Origin: Gadus chalcogrammus
Lineage: Eukaryota > Chordata > Actinopteri > Gadiformes > Gadidae
Length of the DNA: 64,000 nucleotides
NCBI RefSeq assembly: GCF_026213295.1
Contig: NC_079425.1
Coordinates: forward strand, 12,527,821 to 12,591,820
Direction of reading: 5' to 3'
In this document: piece after piece, positions 25,918-37,562 of the stretch
Numbering within the stretch: the stretch's first letter is position 1
Layout of the letters: each line of letters opens with the position of its first letter
Translations under genes and position numbers: made by a program
Notes under the pieces: model-generated
Told to the model about the DNA's origin: nothing
Seen by the model: only the letters and a program-made list of their open reading frames with translations
Databases searched by the model: none

Positions 25918-26028
25918 AGCGAGTGAGGACACTACTGAGGGAGAGAGTAAGCCGCTAATGTAGAGAGGAAGCTGCTAAGGGAGAGAGGAAGTTACTGAGG
26001 GAGTGAGGAAGCTAGAGGGAGTGAGGCC
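25918..26028 (+). repeat. Degenerate ~26-bp tandem repeat
   Basis: About four units of GAGAGAGGAAGCTGCTAAGG type directly after the GT tract. Confidence 0.6.
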
Positions 26029-26129
26029 GGGGATAAACACTCGTTGGTAAGATTGTTACCTTCTCTGCCATGAAAATGGAACCACTTTCACACATGAATC
26101 ATTGATGGGGTGAGATGGGAGAACTCCCT

Positions 26130-26425
26130 CAGAAATCTGCCCCTTCTCCTCATCCTCCTCATTTCTCTTTCCTCTAACCTCCTCTCCTCTTCTCCTTCTG
26201 TTATCCTCTGCTTATCCAACCCATCCTTTCTCCTTCTCTCCTATCCTCAACCCCTGTCCTGCTCCTCCTCCTTCTCCTTTCGACTCTCATTTTCTCCTTC
26301 TCTCTTGTCCTCCTGCTCCTCTTCTTCTCTCTTCTATCCTCTTCTCCACTCCTGATCTCCTGCTCCGCCTTCTCCTTTCATCTCTCCTCCTCTTCTCCAC
26401 CCCTGTCCTCATGCTCCTCCCTCAC
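26130..26425 (+). repeat. CT-rich degenerate tract
   Basis: CTCCTC/TTCTCC pyrimidine-rich sequence with no strict unit. Confidence 0.55.
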
Positions 26426-26431
26426 TTAGAG

Positions 26432-26455
26432 ACACGCACGCACACACACACACAC

Positions 26456-26487
<32 letters not shown>

Positions 26488-26499
26488 CACACACACACA

Positions 26500-26541
<42 letters not shown>
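26432..26541 (+). repeat. (CA)n microsatellite
   Basis: CA repeats with two CCACAC phase shifts. Confidence 0.93.
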
Positions 26542-26547
<6 letters not shown>

Positions 26548-26877
26548 CTTTAAGTGTCATGAAAGCAGTTTTCATGTCGACAACAATCTGTTCCATGCCT
26601 TCCTTTGATAGTAAAGGGAAACATATCGACCGCCAATATACTTGTTCTGTATCACTACTTGTTCTGTGTTTGGGCTCGTCCAGTAGTAACACTTATAGAA
26701 CAATGGACAATCCTGAGGGATAAGGGTTGGTTTGCAGAACCAAATCTGGTAAAAGCTTCTCATTAATGGCGCTGTCTCTACTGTGTTTGTGTTTTTATTA
26801 TAATGAGAAGACCTATATCACATGTGCATTACTCATAATGAACGCAATGTACAATTGTTATATGGCGTATAGACTAC

Positions 26878-26925
26878 ATGAAGTAAGATTTATTTGATTC
26901 ATCCCAGATGGGGGGGAAAAGGTGG
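26878..26925 (-). mobile_element. LINE 3' end fragment
   Basis: The reverse complement of 26883-26913 reads CCCCCATCTGGGATGAATCA then AATAAATCTTA, again a variant of the CTGGGATCAATAAAGT terminus. It is very short and degenerate. Confidence 0.4.
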
Positions 26926-27039
26926 ATAAGTGATAAATATGTAGGCGTTGACAAATTGTGTTTAAGGCTCTTTAAAGTTTCGAAATGATTTACCAAGACT
27001 GTTAAAAAGTAAAAGTAGTAGTTCCTCTGACGGGGATTC

Positions 27040-27640
27040 CACTAGAAGTCGTGAGCTGGAGAGATGTGAGTTAGCGGCTTTTTCCCGAGGTCACCATCAG
27101 ATGGCGGCTAGCAATTCAGAACGACAGACGCCGCGGGCCGGGCACTAGGAAGAGGTTAAAGGTCAGCGCTACCATCTGGCCGCCAGCAGCGTGCTGAGCT
27201 AACACGGGGCGAAGGAAAGGACCCGCCTGCCACCGGGTCACCAAACACTCGACACTCTGAGGTGTCATGGCCCATGTCGTTAGCGCCGGACAGGGAAGAC
27301 ACGGCTGGGTTGCCGCCGTGGCGAGGGCTAACACACAGCTAGCACTGCTGCAAAGCTAGCCCCCTGCTGTCAGCTAGCCGAGGGGAACTAACGAGAGATG
27401 AGGAGGCTGGCCTGGGGGGGAGGGAATGCAAGCTGGGCGAGGAGATTGCGAGGCTTGGTGTTGGTGGTGGGAGGTGGAGGGGCTTGGGGGTCGGGGAGCT
27501 GATGGGTTGTATGGGTGGGGGGCGGAGGGGGGTACTTGAGAGGCGGCTCGGACAAACTAGGACAGAGATTGGGAGCTGAGAGAGGCAGGCTGGATGCTGG
27601 TTCCTGGGGAAACGGAGGAGGGTTAAGACTAGCCGAACAC
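27040..27640. other. GC-rich segment with repeated GCTAGC/GGCTGG motifs
   Basis: Distinctly GC-richer than its surroundings. It has several CTAGC sites (27108, 27338, 27354, 27374) and an ATGGCGGC (27101) that resembles a YY1 site. A short frame from that ATG stops after 15 codons. I cannot support a promoter or exon. Confidence 0.3.
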
Positions 27641-27700
27641 CCTCTTTCTTCAGGTCTCCGATGTCATCGCTGGAGCTGCAGCTATCAAGCTTCTGATACT

Positions 27701-27729
27701 ATTATTTACAGTCTGAGACTGTAAATAAT
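27701..27729. repeat. 29-bp perfect inverted repeat at the LINE 3' junction
   Basis: ATTATTTACAGTCT (27701-27714) and AGACTGTAAATAAT (27716-27729) are exact reverse complements around a single G. It lies exactly where the LINE tail meets flanking DNA. Confidence 0.9.
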
Positions 27730-28150
27730 AATTGATCCGTTTTTTCTAAATACTCAAAGACGCTTTACAATAAGAACGGAAAACATACAGACAGTACAGA
27801 CTCAAACACACTCAAACAAAAGGGAAAAAATAAACAACACCACAACATTAGGCTACACATTAAGAGAGCGGGAGAGAGTGGAAGATGGCGGAGGATGATT
27901 TGTCAAATGTTGTAGGTGGTCCTGAAGAGATAGGTTTTAAGTTGACTTTTGAATGAACAGAGTGTATCAGAGTTTCAGATGGCGAGAGGGAGGGAGTTCC
28001 AGAGGGTAGGGGGCGGCGAAGACGAAGGCTCTGTCCCCCAGGGTGCGATACTTGGTCTTGGTGATGGAGGTGAGAAGGTTGGCATCAGCGGAGCGTAGGC
28101 GGCGAGTGGGGGAGTGGCGATGGAGGAGATATGTAGTGTGGTTAACCTGT
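27701..28150 (-). mobile_element. 5'-truncated LINE (L2/CR1/Rex-like), ORF2 C-terminus plus 3' end, decayed
   Basis: On the minus strand the sequence encodes the conserved tail of a non-LTR retrotransposon ORF2: RLRSADANLLTSITKTKYRT, LGDRAFVFAAP, then after a frameshift LWNSLPLAI, an in-frame TGA, and NSDTLCSFKSQLKTYLFRTT. The GDRAF...AAP.LWNSLP...FK..LKT.LF pattern is the well-known end of L2/CR1-type reverse transcriptase ORFs. Further 3', the minus strand reads TGTAAAGCGTCTTTGAGTAT, a typical fish LINE 3' untranslated end, running into ATT repeats. The frameshift and stop show it is dead. The nearby frame at 27975-28160 is only part of this relic. Confidence 0.78.
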
Positions 28151-30059
28151 GTTCCCTCACCGGTTAGCGTGAAAGGTAAGTTAAAATAATAATTTGGGTG
28201 GTGAGGTGAAGTGGCAAGGGGGTTAAGGTCACTTAACTATTACTGTTCTGTTGAACTATGATAATGGTAAACTGTGTTAATGGTAAACTGTTGTAATGAT
28301 AAACTGGTAAAAAGAAAATGAACCACCATGGAAATCCAGATATAACATGATATTCTTTCTGACATTCCCAATCGGCACGTTTACACAACAATGGTTTTCA
28401 GCCGTGGTTTAAATATTAAATTGTTTGTTTGTACGTGTCATTTCCTGTTATTGTTTTGTCGGATGACATTTCGTAGGCGCGGTGTGAATCCAAAGACAAT
28501 TAAGGCTAACTGAATAATGTAACGGGCCAACGTGTGAGTTCTGTGTAACCCACACCGGATGGCTTGTCATACAATAACACATGCAGCAGAGCTATTTAAT
28601 AATTTAGCGTGTAATAAATGTCTGTCGGGTTTTACAGCCAGGGAACAGAGGCGATCTCAGAGCTATAGCTGTGAACGCCGACCCTCTCTCTCCGTTATCC
28701 TGTGTGTTGTTATTCATGCGTTACGGATGCCCAGCGATCCGCCACCGATGATAAACAAAGAGCAGCTTGTCACTCACGCGCTGGCAGACATCGGGGCGGT
28801 CTGGACGCCGCAAACGCCGTCATAACACCAGTGAACCGATGCCAGAGACGTGGGGACACGGCCAAGATCTGTCTCAACGGCTAGGCCAGTCCAACTGGCT
28901 CACAACGTATTTATTTATAAGTACATCTAATAAATCTTACTTTTCCATAGTACATTAAATAGAGACAAGTTAGTGTGTTAGGGAATAACCATGGTGTTTT
29001 AACTTTACTGAGTACAACAGATATCAGAATTTCCGATATATATATATTTTTTATGATGTCAAAATCCTGTTCAGTCAAATTTGCCAGCAGGCTAAAAGCA
29101 CCGGCAGGCAATCCGTCTAGCGGGCTTAAATAGCTATCGAGCTAATATAACTAGGTGTCAAGTAATTAGAGTAAGCAAAGAGATAGATCACCTAATGAGA
29201 TGGGTGGGTTCGGAGCAAAGCAAGTTATGTTTCGCTTTAATCTCGGAGATGGCAACTCAGAGATCCTGCTCCAAGCAATCAGTATTAATTTTTCTGTACA
29301 TTTCTTATCGACGTCCGTGTTGGAAAGGTGATCGTATCATATGGTTCTGGGGAAGTTTCATCAGAAATACTTGCTAAAAAGTGATCCTGAAGAAGCCGGT
29401 GGACTTCCTGAGTGTTGGTTTTCCTCTGTGGATTCCTCCAGCTCAGGAAACATATCAGTCCAACCAATTTCAGCTTGCGTAGTCCAAAGTTATATTTTCC
29501 CACGTGTACATTATCTTCCAATGATGGTTCGGATAAGCTGTATATAGAAAAAGCAATAATAATTAAATTCTGGAATTAACCTTGCAACCCCCAATTGTCT
29601 CCCCAAACCAATAACCCCCACCCTGGGAACCCCTGGGCTAGATTCTCTAGCATTTCTGAGCTCTCCCGTGGTTGCTTCTTAACTCAGGGAACAGTGTTAA
29701 TCTGGTTCAGGTGTGGGGCCCTCGATGGACACAGCCCAGGGCCCCAACACCTCTAAAGGATTCCTGTCTCAGATGAGATTTAGTCGACAGGCTGAGGAGA
29801 GAAAAGAGAATCGCCATCGGCTGGTAAACATTAGCCTAGCCCACTGTCCTGGAACAATGTTTTGGCAGAGAAGAGAGTGCGGTGGAGAGAGTGGGAGAAA
29901 TGTAGAGAGTGAGATAGACGGACAGAGAAAGAGATAGAACGAGAGAGAGCGAGATATGAGTGGTAGATGGAGACAGGGATAAAGCAATGGAGAGAGAGAG
30001 AGAAAGCCGAGAGAGGGAGGGAAAACAAGTGTGAATTATGATTTGTGAATTATAAAAGT
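28151..30059. other. Unique non-coding sequence
   Basis: Three ~20-bp copies of TAATGGTAAACTG-type sequence at about 28260-28312. A 78-codon minus frame (29285-29521) has no known domain. A purine-rich patch lies at 29860-30025. Confidence 0.4.
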
Positions 30060-30290
30060 GATTAATGTTGTGAGGGAGGCCAGCTAATTAGAGAGACCAC
30101 AGCAAAGTCTCTTTGACCCAGTCTCAATTTACCGCATTTCAGCAGCAAATTGTCCCAAAAAAAGATTTGCATTATCGATTATGAAGCAGCTGTCAGAGAG
30201 GGGTTATCAGACAATGGGCTGATAACGGCCCAGACACGTCTAATGTGTGGTTTTAGGAAGTGACTCGATTACGCGCATTTACTGGAAAAA
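30060..30290. other. Candidate conserved non-coding element
   Basis: Repeat-free sequence with closely spaced homeodomain-like and octamer-like motifs: GCTAATTAGAG, ATTTGCAT, ATCGATTATGA, AGCAGCTGTCA and GATAACGG. Such texture is typical of intronic enhancers in developmental genes, but conservation cannot be checked here. Confidence 0.25.
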
Positions 30291-30777
30291 AAATCTGGAA
30301 CAGATGTATCTGTGGTTCGATGCTGCAGCAAACCAAAAGTGTTTTTCACTTAGCAATCAAACAAAAACACGTCAAAGCAAATCATTGAAAAATGCTTGAA
30401 ACGTATTTTCTCCTCCATTCTGCAGTTGCTGCTTTAGTGTTTGTCCAAAAAAAAAACCCAAAAAAATCAATGTCCATTTTACAAAAGCAACTGCAGACAC
30501 ACAGCTCTCCCTGTGTGTCTAAAAATCTCTGTTGCGTCAACACGCCTCTTAGTGTCCGTTTCATGTTTCCTTTTGCCAGATACATTTTTCTGTCTCTCTC
30601 ACTGGGCCTGCCGTCTGAAAAGAGCTAATTAAATGTAGCACAATGATCAATGCCCACAGTTGCTCCACATGGCCCTACCATGCTATACTTTCCACCAGAT
30701 CTCCATGACAAAAGTAAGGTGAGGAAAGTGACCTGGGGAAAGTGATGGGTAGTGTCTCTACACTATAGGCATACATC

Positions 30778-30806
30778 AACAATAATAATAATAATAATAA
30801 TAATAT
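30778..30806 (+). repeat. (AAT)n microsatellite
   Basis: CAATAATAATAATAATAATA and onward, about nine repeats. Confidence 0.85.
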
Positions 30807-31117
30807 TGCAAGGTAAACGTTTTAAAAACCAGGTTTACCAAGTGCTTTTACATTAATATTACGTAATATATATTTACATGATATACTAAACTGAAGGGTA
30901 AATTAAACTGGAACACACGTTCATTGTGCTGCTTGACCATATCAGGGCTCGATCATTAGGAATCATTCAACAGCGATAATAATTTGTCACTTCAGATTTT
31001 AAAAAAGTGGATAGTGTTGTACACGTCGAGAAATACCTATCATTCTCGGAGATGATGCATAGCAGTTCTACATAAATCCACATGCCCATCGGCTGACGCT
31101 TTAATACTGTATATATA

Positions 31118-31432
<315 letters not shown>

Positions 31433-31939
31433 GTGGTATGAGAGTGTACACCAGATAAGGTTTTTGTGTCGAGACAGCACCCTAAACCGGTTATCACCGC
31501 ATTCACACGCCTCGCCCCCTCTCTCCTCCAGCCTGGCAGGGGGAAGGAGCTCCATCTCCTCCCAGGGATGAGCACCCTGGCCTGGGTAGAGTCTGGCAGG
31601 GGAGGGGGGGGTGGAGGATTTGATAGGGGGCTAATCCTTGCACACCCCCAGTAACACACCGCACAGAAGGAGAGAGAGGGAGAGCGAGAGAGAGCATAGA
31701 GATGAGGAAAGTGAAGAGGTTAGGATAGAGGAGCAGCAGATAAAGAGAGGAAGGAGACGTGACAAACTGAAGAAGTGTTGAAGTGATGATGTCATCGTGA
31801 TGAATCTGCTGACAACTGAGAGCCGGGGCCCAATCAGAATGTGCTCACTCAGGCGTATATGTGTGTATTTATGTTAATTTCTCTGTGCGCTGTTGCATGC
31901 GTGTTTGACTGCATGTGATTGTGTTTCTATGACTGCATG

Positions 31940-32011
31940 CGTGTGTGTGTGTGCATGTGGTTCTGTTAGTCTGTGTGATTCTTGGTGAATGTGTGTGTGT
32001 GTGTTTTGGTC

Positions 32012-32061
<50 letters not shown>

Positions 32062-32185
32062 TTGGTGTGTGTGTGTGTCTGTGTGTCTGTGTGTGTGTTT
32101 TGGTCTGTCTGTGTGTGTGTCTTGGTGTGTGTGTGTGTGTATCTGTGTGTGTTTGGGTGTGGGTGTGAGTCTGTGTGTGTGTGGT
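31940..32185 (+). repeat. (GT)n-rich degenerate microsatellite
   Basis: TG repeats with recurring TGTTTTGGTCTGTCTGTG and TCTTGGTGTG insertions, i.e. a compound repeat with local duplication. Confidence 0.9.
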
Positions 32186-32796
32186 GGGTAGGTGGGAGAG
32201 GACCATATGGTGTGCAGGCTGTGCTTCCTCCCTCCAGGACTCCACTGAAGCCTCCTCGTTAATTGCAGAAATTTACCAATTTAAAACTCTGAATGTGACA
32301 CCCCAGACTCCATCCGCCGATCAGAGACATCGGCAGGAAGATGACCGTTATTAGGCACACATGAGGTTAGCGCTGAGGTTAGCACCACCACCGAGTGGCG
32401 GTGGCGCTCATGGCGGTCGTCATTAGTCGTCGATGTTGTTCGAACTTCCGAGCCATTTTCAGCTTTCAACTTGTTTACCAAAAGCACACTTAACGACATT
32501 TCACATGTTGGTTGGTCTTGGAAATAATTTGCATGAATAGATAACAAATACTGCTATTTTTCTCAATGCAAGACTATTAAGATACGGCAGCATTTGATCG
32601 GTGAACTTGTTGTGACATATTTCCCACTGTGTTTGTTTTTTCTCTTTGTTTTTAGGTTTTAGAGGGTCTAAATATATTCCGGAAAATAATGGGGACTTTT
32701 AGATATTCCACACAGTATTATGCCTGGAATTTTATCATCTAGATTGAACATGAAACAATTCATGTTAAACTGTTCATAAATAACCAGTTTCGCACA

Positions 32797-32840
<44 letters not shown>

Positions 32841-33105
32841 AGCTTTACTCACTATCATATTAGCAGTATATTAGCGTTAGAAGTAATGTAAGAATTATTA
32901 GTAACAATTTTGTATTTTATTCCATGAGGTGTTACAGCCCCTTTCCCTCAGGCTCAATTTTAATGTCACTACTGCCAGTTTGATTGACAGCTATTATTGC
33001 CATCAGCTGAGATGTGTTGTAAGAGCCCGCCCCCGGCAGCGCCTCCCAGCTCCCCTGGGTCCTAAACCCCCTCAGCATGCCCACACAAAATCTCAGCAGG
33101 CCCAC
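32186..33105. other. Unique non-coding sequence
   Basis: Repeat-free except a CA tract at 32792-32836. 32230-32440 has GTTAATTGCAGAAATTTACC and a GGTTAGCGCTGAGGTTAGCA direct repeat. Confidence 0.4.
32792..32836 (+). repeat. (CA)n microsatellite
   Basis: About 20 CA repeats. Confidence 0.9.
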
Positions 33106-33492
33106 TGTCGCAGCCCGAAAGGATGCGACACAAATGAGCGGGTCAGAGTATGGTTCACCATGAACAAATAATGGTTTATTCGTATTCACAGAACAAAAGA
33201 TTAACAAAAGCTGAAACGTGCAAAAAACGTCTGCGCCAAATCAAAAACAGACCAAATACGAGCACAACCATACACAATCGCGCTACGGTAGCCGTCCGCC
33301 TGCCAACACAGGCACGGAACGAACTAGCCGTCAGGAGGGGGTGGCCCTGCTGCCTGCCCCCGGTGGGCAGAGCGGAGGACCTTTTAAAGGCTGTGCACCG
33401 GCGCCCAATCAGCCTTATCAGCCACGCCCACACCCCTGATTGAAGCAAGAACATCAAGCATTAGGACAAACGAAGGCCATAGAGCCGTCACA
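33106..33492 (-). mobile_element. Solo LTR (387 bp) of an LTR retrotransposon
   Basis: On the minus strand the element starts TGTGACGGCTCTATGG and ends TTCGGGCTGCGACA, obeying the TG...CA rule. In LTR order it has a TATA-like TTTAAAAGG about 105-115 bases in, a polyadenylation signal AATAAA at about 315, and a ~70-base U5-like remainder. Flanks are CCCAC on the left (33101-33105) and ACCAC on the right (33493-33497), a 4-of-5 match consistent with an aged 5-bp target-site duplication. No internal gag/pol region or second LTR is present, so it is a solo LTR from recombination. The family (probably Gypsy-like) is inferred only. Confidence 0.72.
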
Positions 33493-33545
33493 ACCACACA
33501 CACACTCACCAGGCGCACAGGCGCTGTCTAGCTGCTCTCCATCAC

Positions 33546-33599
33546 AAACACACACACACACACAGGCCCAATGTGCACACACGTGTGAACACACACAAA

Positions 33600-33650
<51 letters not shown>
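33546..33650 (+). repeat. (CA)n microsatellite
   Basis: Interrupted CA then pure CA from about 33604. Confidence 0.92.
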
Positions 33651-33734
33651 CACTGACGCTTATTCACACATGTCTCAAAGTAATATCCATTTCCTTTGTT
33701 TAAATTGTGCCTCAACCCTCCCACTCTTTATTCC

Positions 33735-33738
<4 letters not shown>

Positions 33739-33814
<76 letters not shown>
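33739..33814 (+). repeat. (TC)38 microsatellite
   Basis: Pure TC for 76 bp. Confidence 0.95.
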
Positions 33815-33815
<1 letters not shown>

Positions 33816-33859
33816 ACCTGAGACCTAGCATCGGATCTGGAGAGGGAAACAGCTGATTG

Positions 33860-33903
33860 TCTATCTATATCTATCTATATATATATATATATGTATATAT
33901 ATT

Positions 33904-33963
<60 letters not shown>

Positions 33964-33964
33964 T
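33860..33964 (+). repeat. Compound CTAT / (AT)n / (AG)n microsatellite
   Basis: CTATCTATAT, then AT repeats to about 33916, then AG repeats. Confidence 0.9.
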
Positions 33965-34171
33965 CTAATCAATAAAATGCTGCTACAGCAACTACCTTAG
34001 AATGTTCTACATTTAATTCTCTGCAGTAATTTGTGTTTAGGTCAGAAGAATGGTCATACTGTAGAGTGTGTGTGTGTGTGTGACAGAGAGAGACTTTAAA
34101 ATATTCTTGCATTGGCAAGATGATTATCTTACCAACTAGACTGTATCCAATTAACTCCCTGTGGGTTTCAA

Positions 34172-34172
<1 letters not shown>

Positions 34173-34255
<83 letters not shown>

Positions 34256-34258
34256 TGT
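34173..34258 (+). repeat. (GT)n microsatellite
   Basis: About 40 GT repeats with one AT interruption. Confidence 0.95.
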
Positions 34259-34463
34259 CCTACCATTATCTCTATCTGTCTGTGCGCCTACTCTAAATAC
34301 AGTTAAACTAATAATTCAGGTAATACAATTATCCCTTCTATACATTCTTGGCTGAGAAGGAAGGGATGGGGTTTGAGAGGCTTGGGCCGAGAGTGAGAGG
34401 GAGACATCAGGAAAACCCTGAACCACCTCTTCATAAAACCCTGTCGCCCAATAGAGTTCGTTC

Positions 34464-34466
<3 letters not shown>

Positions 34467-34514
<48 letters not shown>

Positions 34515-34527
34515 GTCTCTGTCTCTG

Positions 34528-34619
<92 letters not shown>

Positions 34620-34621
34620 CT
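34467..34621 (+). repeat. (CT)n microsatellite with CTGTCT units
   Basis: Pure CT flanking blocks of CTCTGT repeats. Confidence 0.95.
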
Positions 34622-35245
34622 CTTCACTCCGCTTCCGATCTCCTCGATCTCTCAGAAAGATTCTTTCTCTCTCTCATGGACTCATCCTCTCAACTCGCCC
34701 TCTCCTCCACTCTCTCGTTCGTCTCTCTCACTCTATGGATTTTTATATATAGAAGATGTAGGATTGAGATATTCATATTATATCTAAATCGTATTATTTT
34801 CTCGGCTTCAAGATTTTTTTATGTGAAATTAACCGACGAGTTGAACTCCGAAATCTTTCTGCTCGATTTATCAAGTCCTAACTTTGGTTGCAATAGCAAA
34901 AGTTACTTTGATAAAGGAAGAAAGAAGTAGTGTATATCAGGGGATAAGATGTTGGGGTTTAGAAGTGAATGTTTGATGTACTAATGCATATTCCAACACA
35001 CATTTAAACCATCTGACCAGAGTTTCTTTAATACGTACCCCTCGCACGTTGCAGAGGTCCATGGTGGGTTAATTAATATTTATGTTTGTCCACCGCCTCA
35101 CACCTCTCCTCCAGGCATTTATTAAATTGTAATGAGTTGGGAGGAGGACAGGAGTGAGTTCGTTACAAAGAAAAGCAGCCTGCCAAATCTAGGCAGATCA
35201 TCCATATAATAGATAGATACACAACCCATAGTTATACGGATAGTT
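34622..35245. other. Unique non-coding sequence
   Basis: Nothing recognised. Confidence 0.45.
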
Positions 35246-35259
35246 TGTGTGTGTGTGTG

Positions 35260-35306
<47 letters not shown>

Positions 35307-35443
35307 TCGTGCGTGCGTGCGTGCGTGCGTGCGTGGGTGCGTGCATGCGTGCGTGTGTGTGAGAGTTTTTATGTGTTTTGTGTGTGTATATGCGTGTGTG
35401 TGTTTGGGGGGGGGGGGGATGTGGATGTGGGTGTGTGTGTGTG
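35246..35443 (+). repeat. (GT)n-(GTGC)n compound microsatellite with (G)13
   Basis: GT repeats, then TGCG repeats at 35308-35355, GT again and a run of G's at about 35406. Confidence 0.92.
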
Positions 35444-35757
35444 ATTGAAGTATTAAACAGCTCTGTGTTTACCCAGCTCATTTGCATAAAGCAGTGAGGC
35501 AGAAAGTTCCACGCCAACGCTTTCATTTCTACTACACCCTCAAAACACTTAAACACCACCCATACCTTAAAAGTTCATTCAGACCAGAATAGACCCCTGC
35601 AAAATATTTGAACGGATATGAAAGTGTTCCTTTGTCTACCCACCAGTGCAGAAAAATGTGTGGCAAGAAAAAACATTTATTGACACTTGACCGCTTACAT
35701 TTTTTCTTAATTTCTAATATATTGAGTTATTTGGCCATGAATAGCTGTTATAGTCAA

Positions 35758-36265
35758 ATTATAGGCGAAGCAGTCATGGTATACTAGGAGTAGTCGTGGT
35801 AAAGGTGAGGTGGTGTAGGTAAAGGTGAAGCGGTCATAATTAAGGTGAGGCTGTCGTGGTATGGGTGAAGCAGTCATGGTTTAGGTGAAGCGGTCGTAGT
35901 TAAGGTTAAGCAGTCATAATTAAGATGAAGCGGTCATGGTATAGGTGAAGCAGATGTCGTATAGGTGTAGCGGTCGAAGTTAAGGTGAAGCAGTCGTAGT
36001 TAAGGTGAGCGGTCGTAGTTAAGGCGAAGCAGTCATGGTATACTAGGAGTAGTTGTGGTATAGGTGAAGCGATCATAGTTCGTATAGGCAAAGCAGTCGT
36101 GGTATAGGTGAAGTGCCCGTAGTTAATGTGAAGCAGTCGTAGTTAAGGTGAAGCGGTCGTAGTTAAGGTGAAGCAGTCATGGTAGTAGTTATGGTATAGG
36201 TGAAGCGATCATAGTTGGTATAGGTGAAGCAGTCTTGGTATTAGGGAAGCGGGTCCTGGTATAGG
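35758..36265 (+). repeat. 20-bp minisatellite, ~24 copies
   Basis: Degenerate copies of GGTGAAGCGGTCGTAGTTAA, with subtypes ending GGTATA and CATGGTA. An inserted ACTAGGAGTAG recurs at about 35782 and 36043, suggesting a segmental duplication within the array. Confidence 0.88.
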
Positions 36266-36607
36266 TGTGATGATTTATGTGGACAAAATTGTATAAAGAA
36301 GAATAAACTACAGACAACTTAACGTCTCTGCTTATAAAACACCAGCCCTACCATAACACCCCAAAACACAAACCATGTTTGAACAGTGGACCTAGGAAGG
36401 CTAGGATGCCGCCCCCCCACCTCCCAAGTTGACCTGGTGAGATTGGAGAGGCCCCTAGAGTCTCTGGAGACAGAAGGGCTGTCAACACCATAACCCCCCC
36501 CCCCCTTTCCAACATCATCTCCACCCTCCCACCCATCATTTTCACATAGGGAAGGGAGTGGGTGTACTTTAAATGCCACCCAGCACACATGGCACACACC
36601 CTCACAT

Positions 36608-36745
36608 ACTCATGTACTCACACACACATACACACACATACACATACACACACACACACACACTAACACACCCCCACACCCCCACACACACACATGCACA
36701 CACACACACGCAAACACGCACGCACGTGTGCACGCACGCACACTA
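36608..36745 (+). repeat. (CA)n-rich microsatellite
   Basis: CA repeats with TACACA, CCCCACAC and ACGCACGC variants. Confidence 0.9.
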
Positions 36746-37265
36746 TCTTCATTCACACACAATCCCACATTGTCAGCAGATGTGTAGATGTGCTGCAGGC
36801 AGCTCAACCTTGCTGTCATTCTGCACAGAGGCGGGGCTTATGAGAGTAGGAGCTGACAGTGGGACTCAGTCCTTGGTGAAACCTGTCAATCACCCACTGA
36901 GGGCTGCTTATCAAAGGGTGCGGGGTTTGTAAAGGATGGGAGGTGTTGATGCCATGTTCTGACCATGGCCACTTTTAGATACTGCAAGTTGTGTTTTACA
37001 ATTATTATAAATTATTTCTACATTATTATTATTATTATGCATATTTTAGCACACCGTATAGTACAGTAGTTTACAATAGCAAATTAGTTCTGTATACTAC
37101 ATAGTATACTATAATATTCATGTAGGAAAAAGATGAGGCACACATATTTACAAAAGATATTCTGTTCTGTTGCACAGCTATGTCAGAATAATAGGGTTCA
37201 CTGCTCTCTTTCACAAAGTACAAAGCTGTGAATACTATATACAGTGGAATATAGCGGTACAATGC

Positions 37266-37562
<297 letters not shown>

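Noticed and set aside
29285..29521. 78-codon minus-strand ORF with a protein-like composition
   Set aside because: No domain recognised, and no splice or promoter context. I cannot support it as a gene.
33150..33457. ~95-codon ORFs on both strands
   Set aside because: They lie within the solo LTR, which is non-coding.
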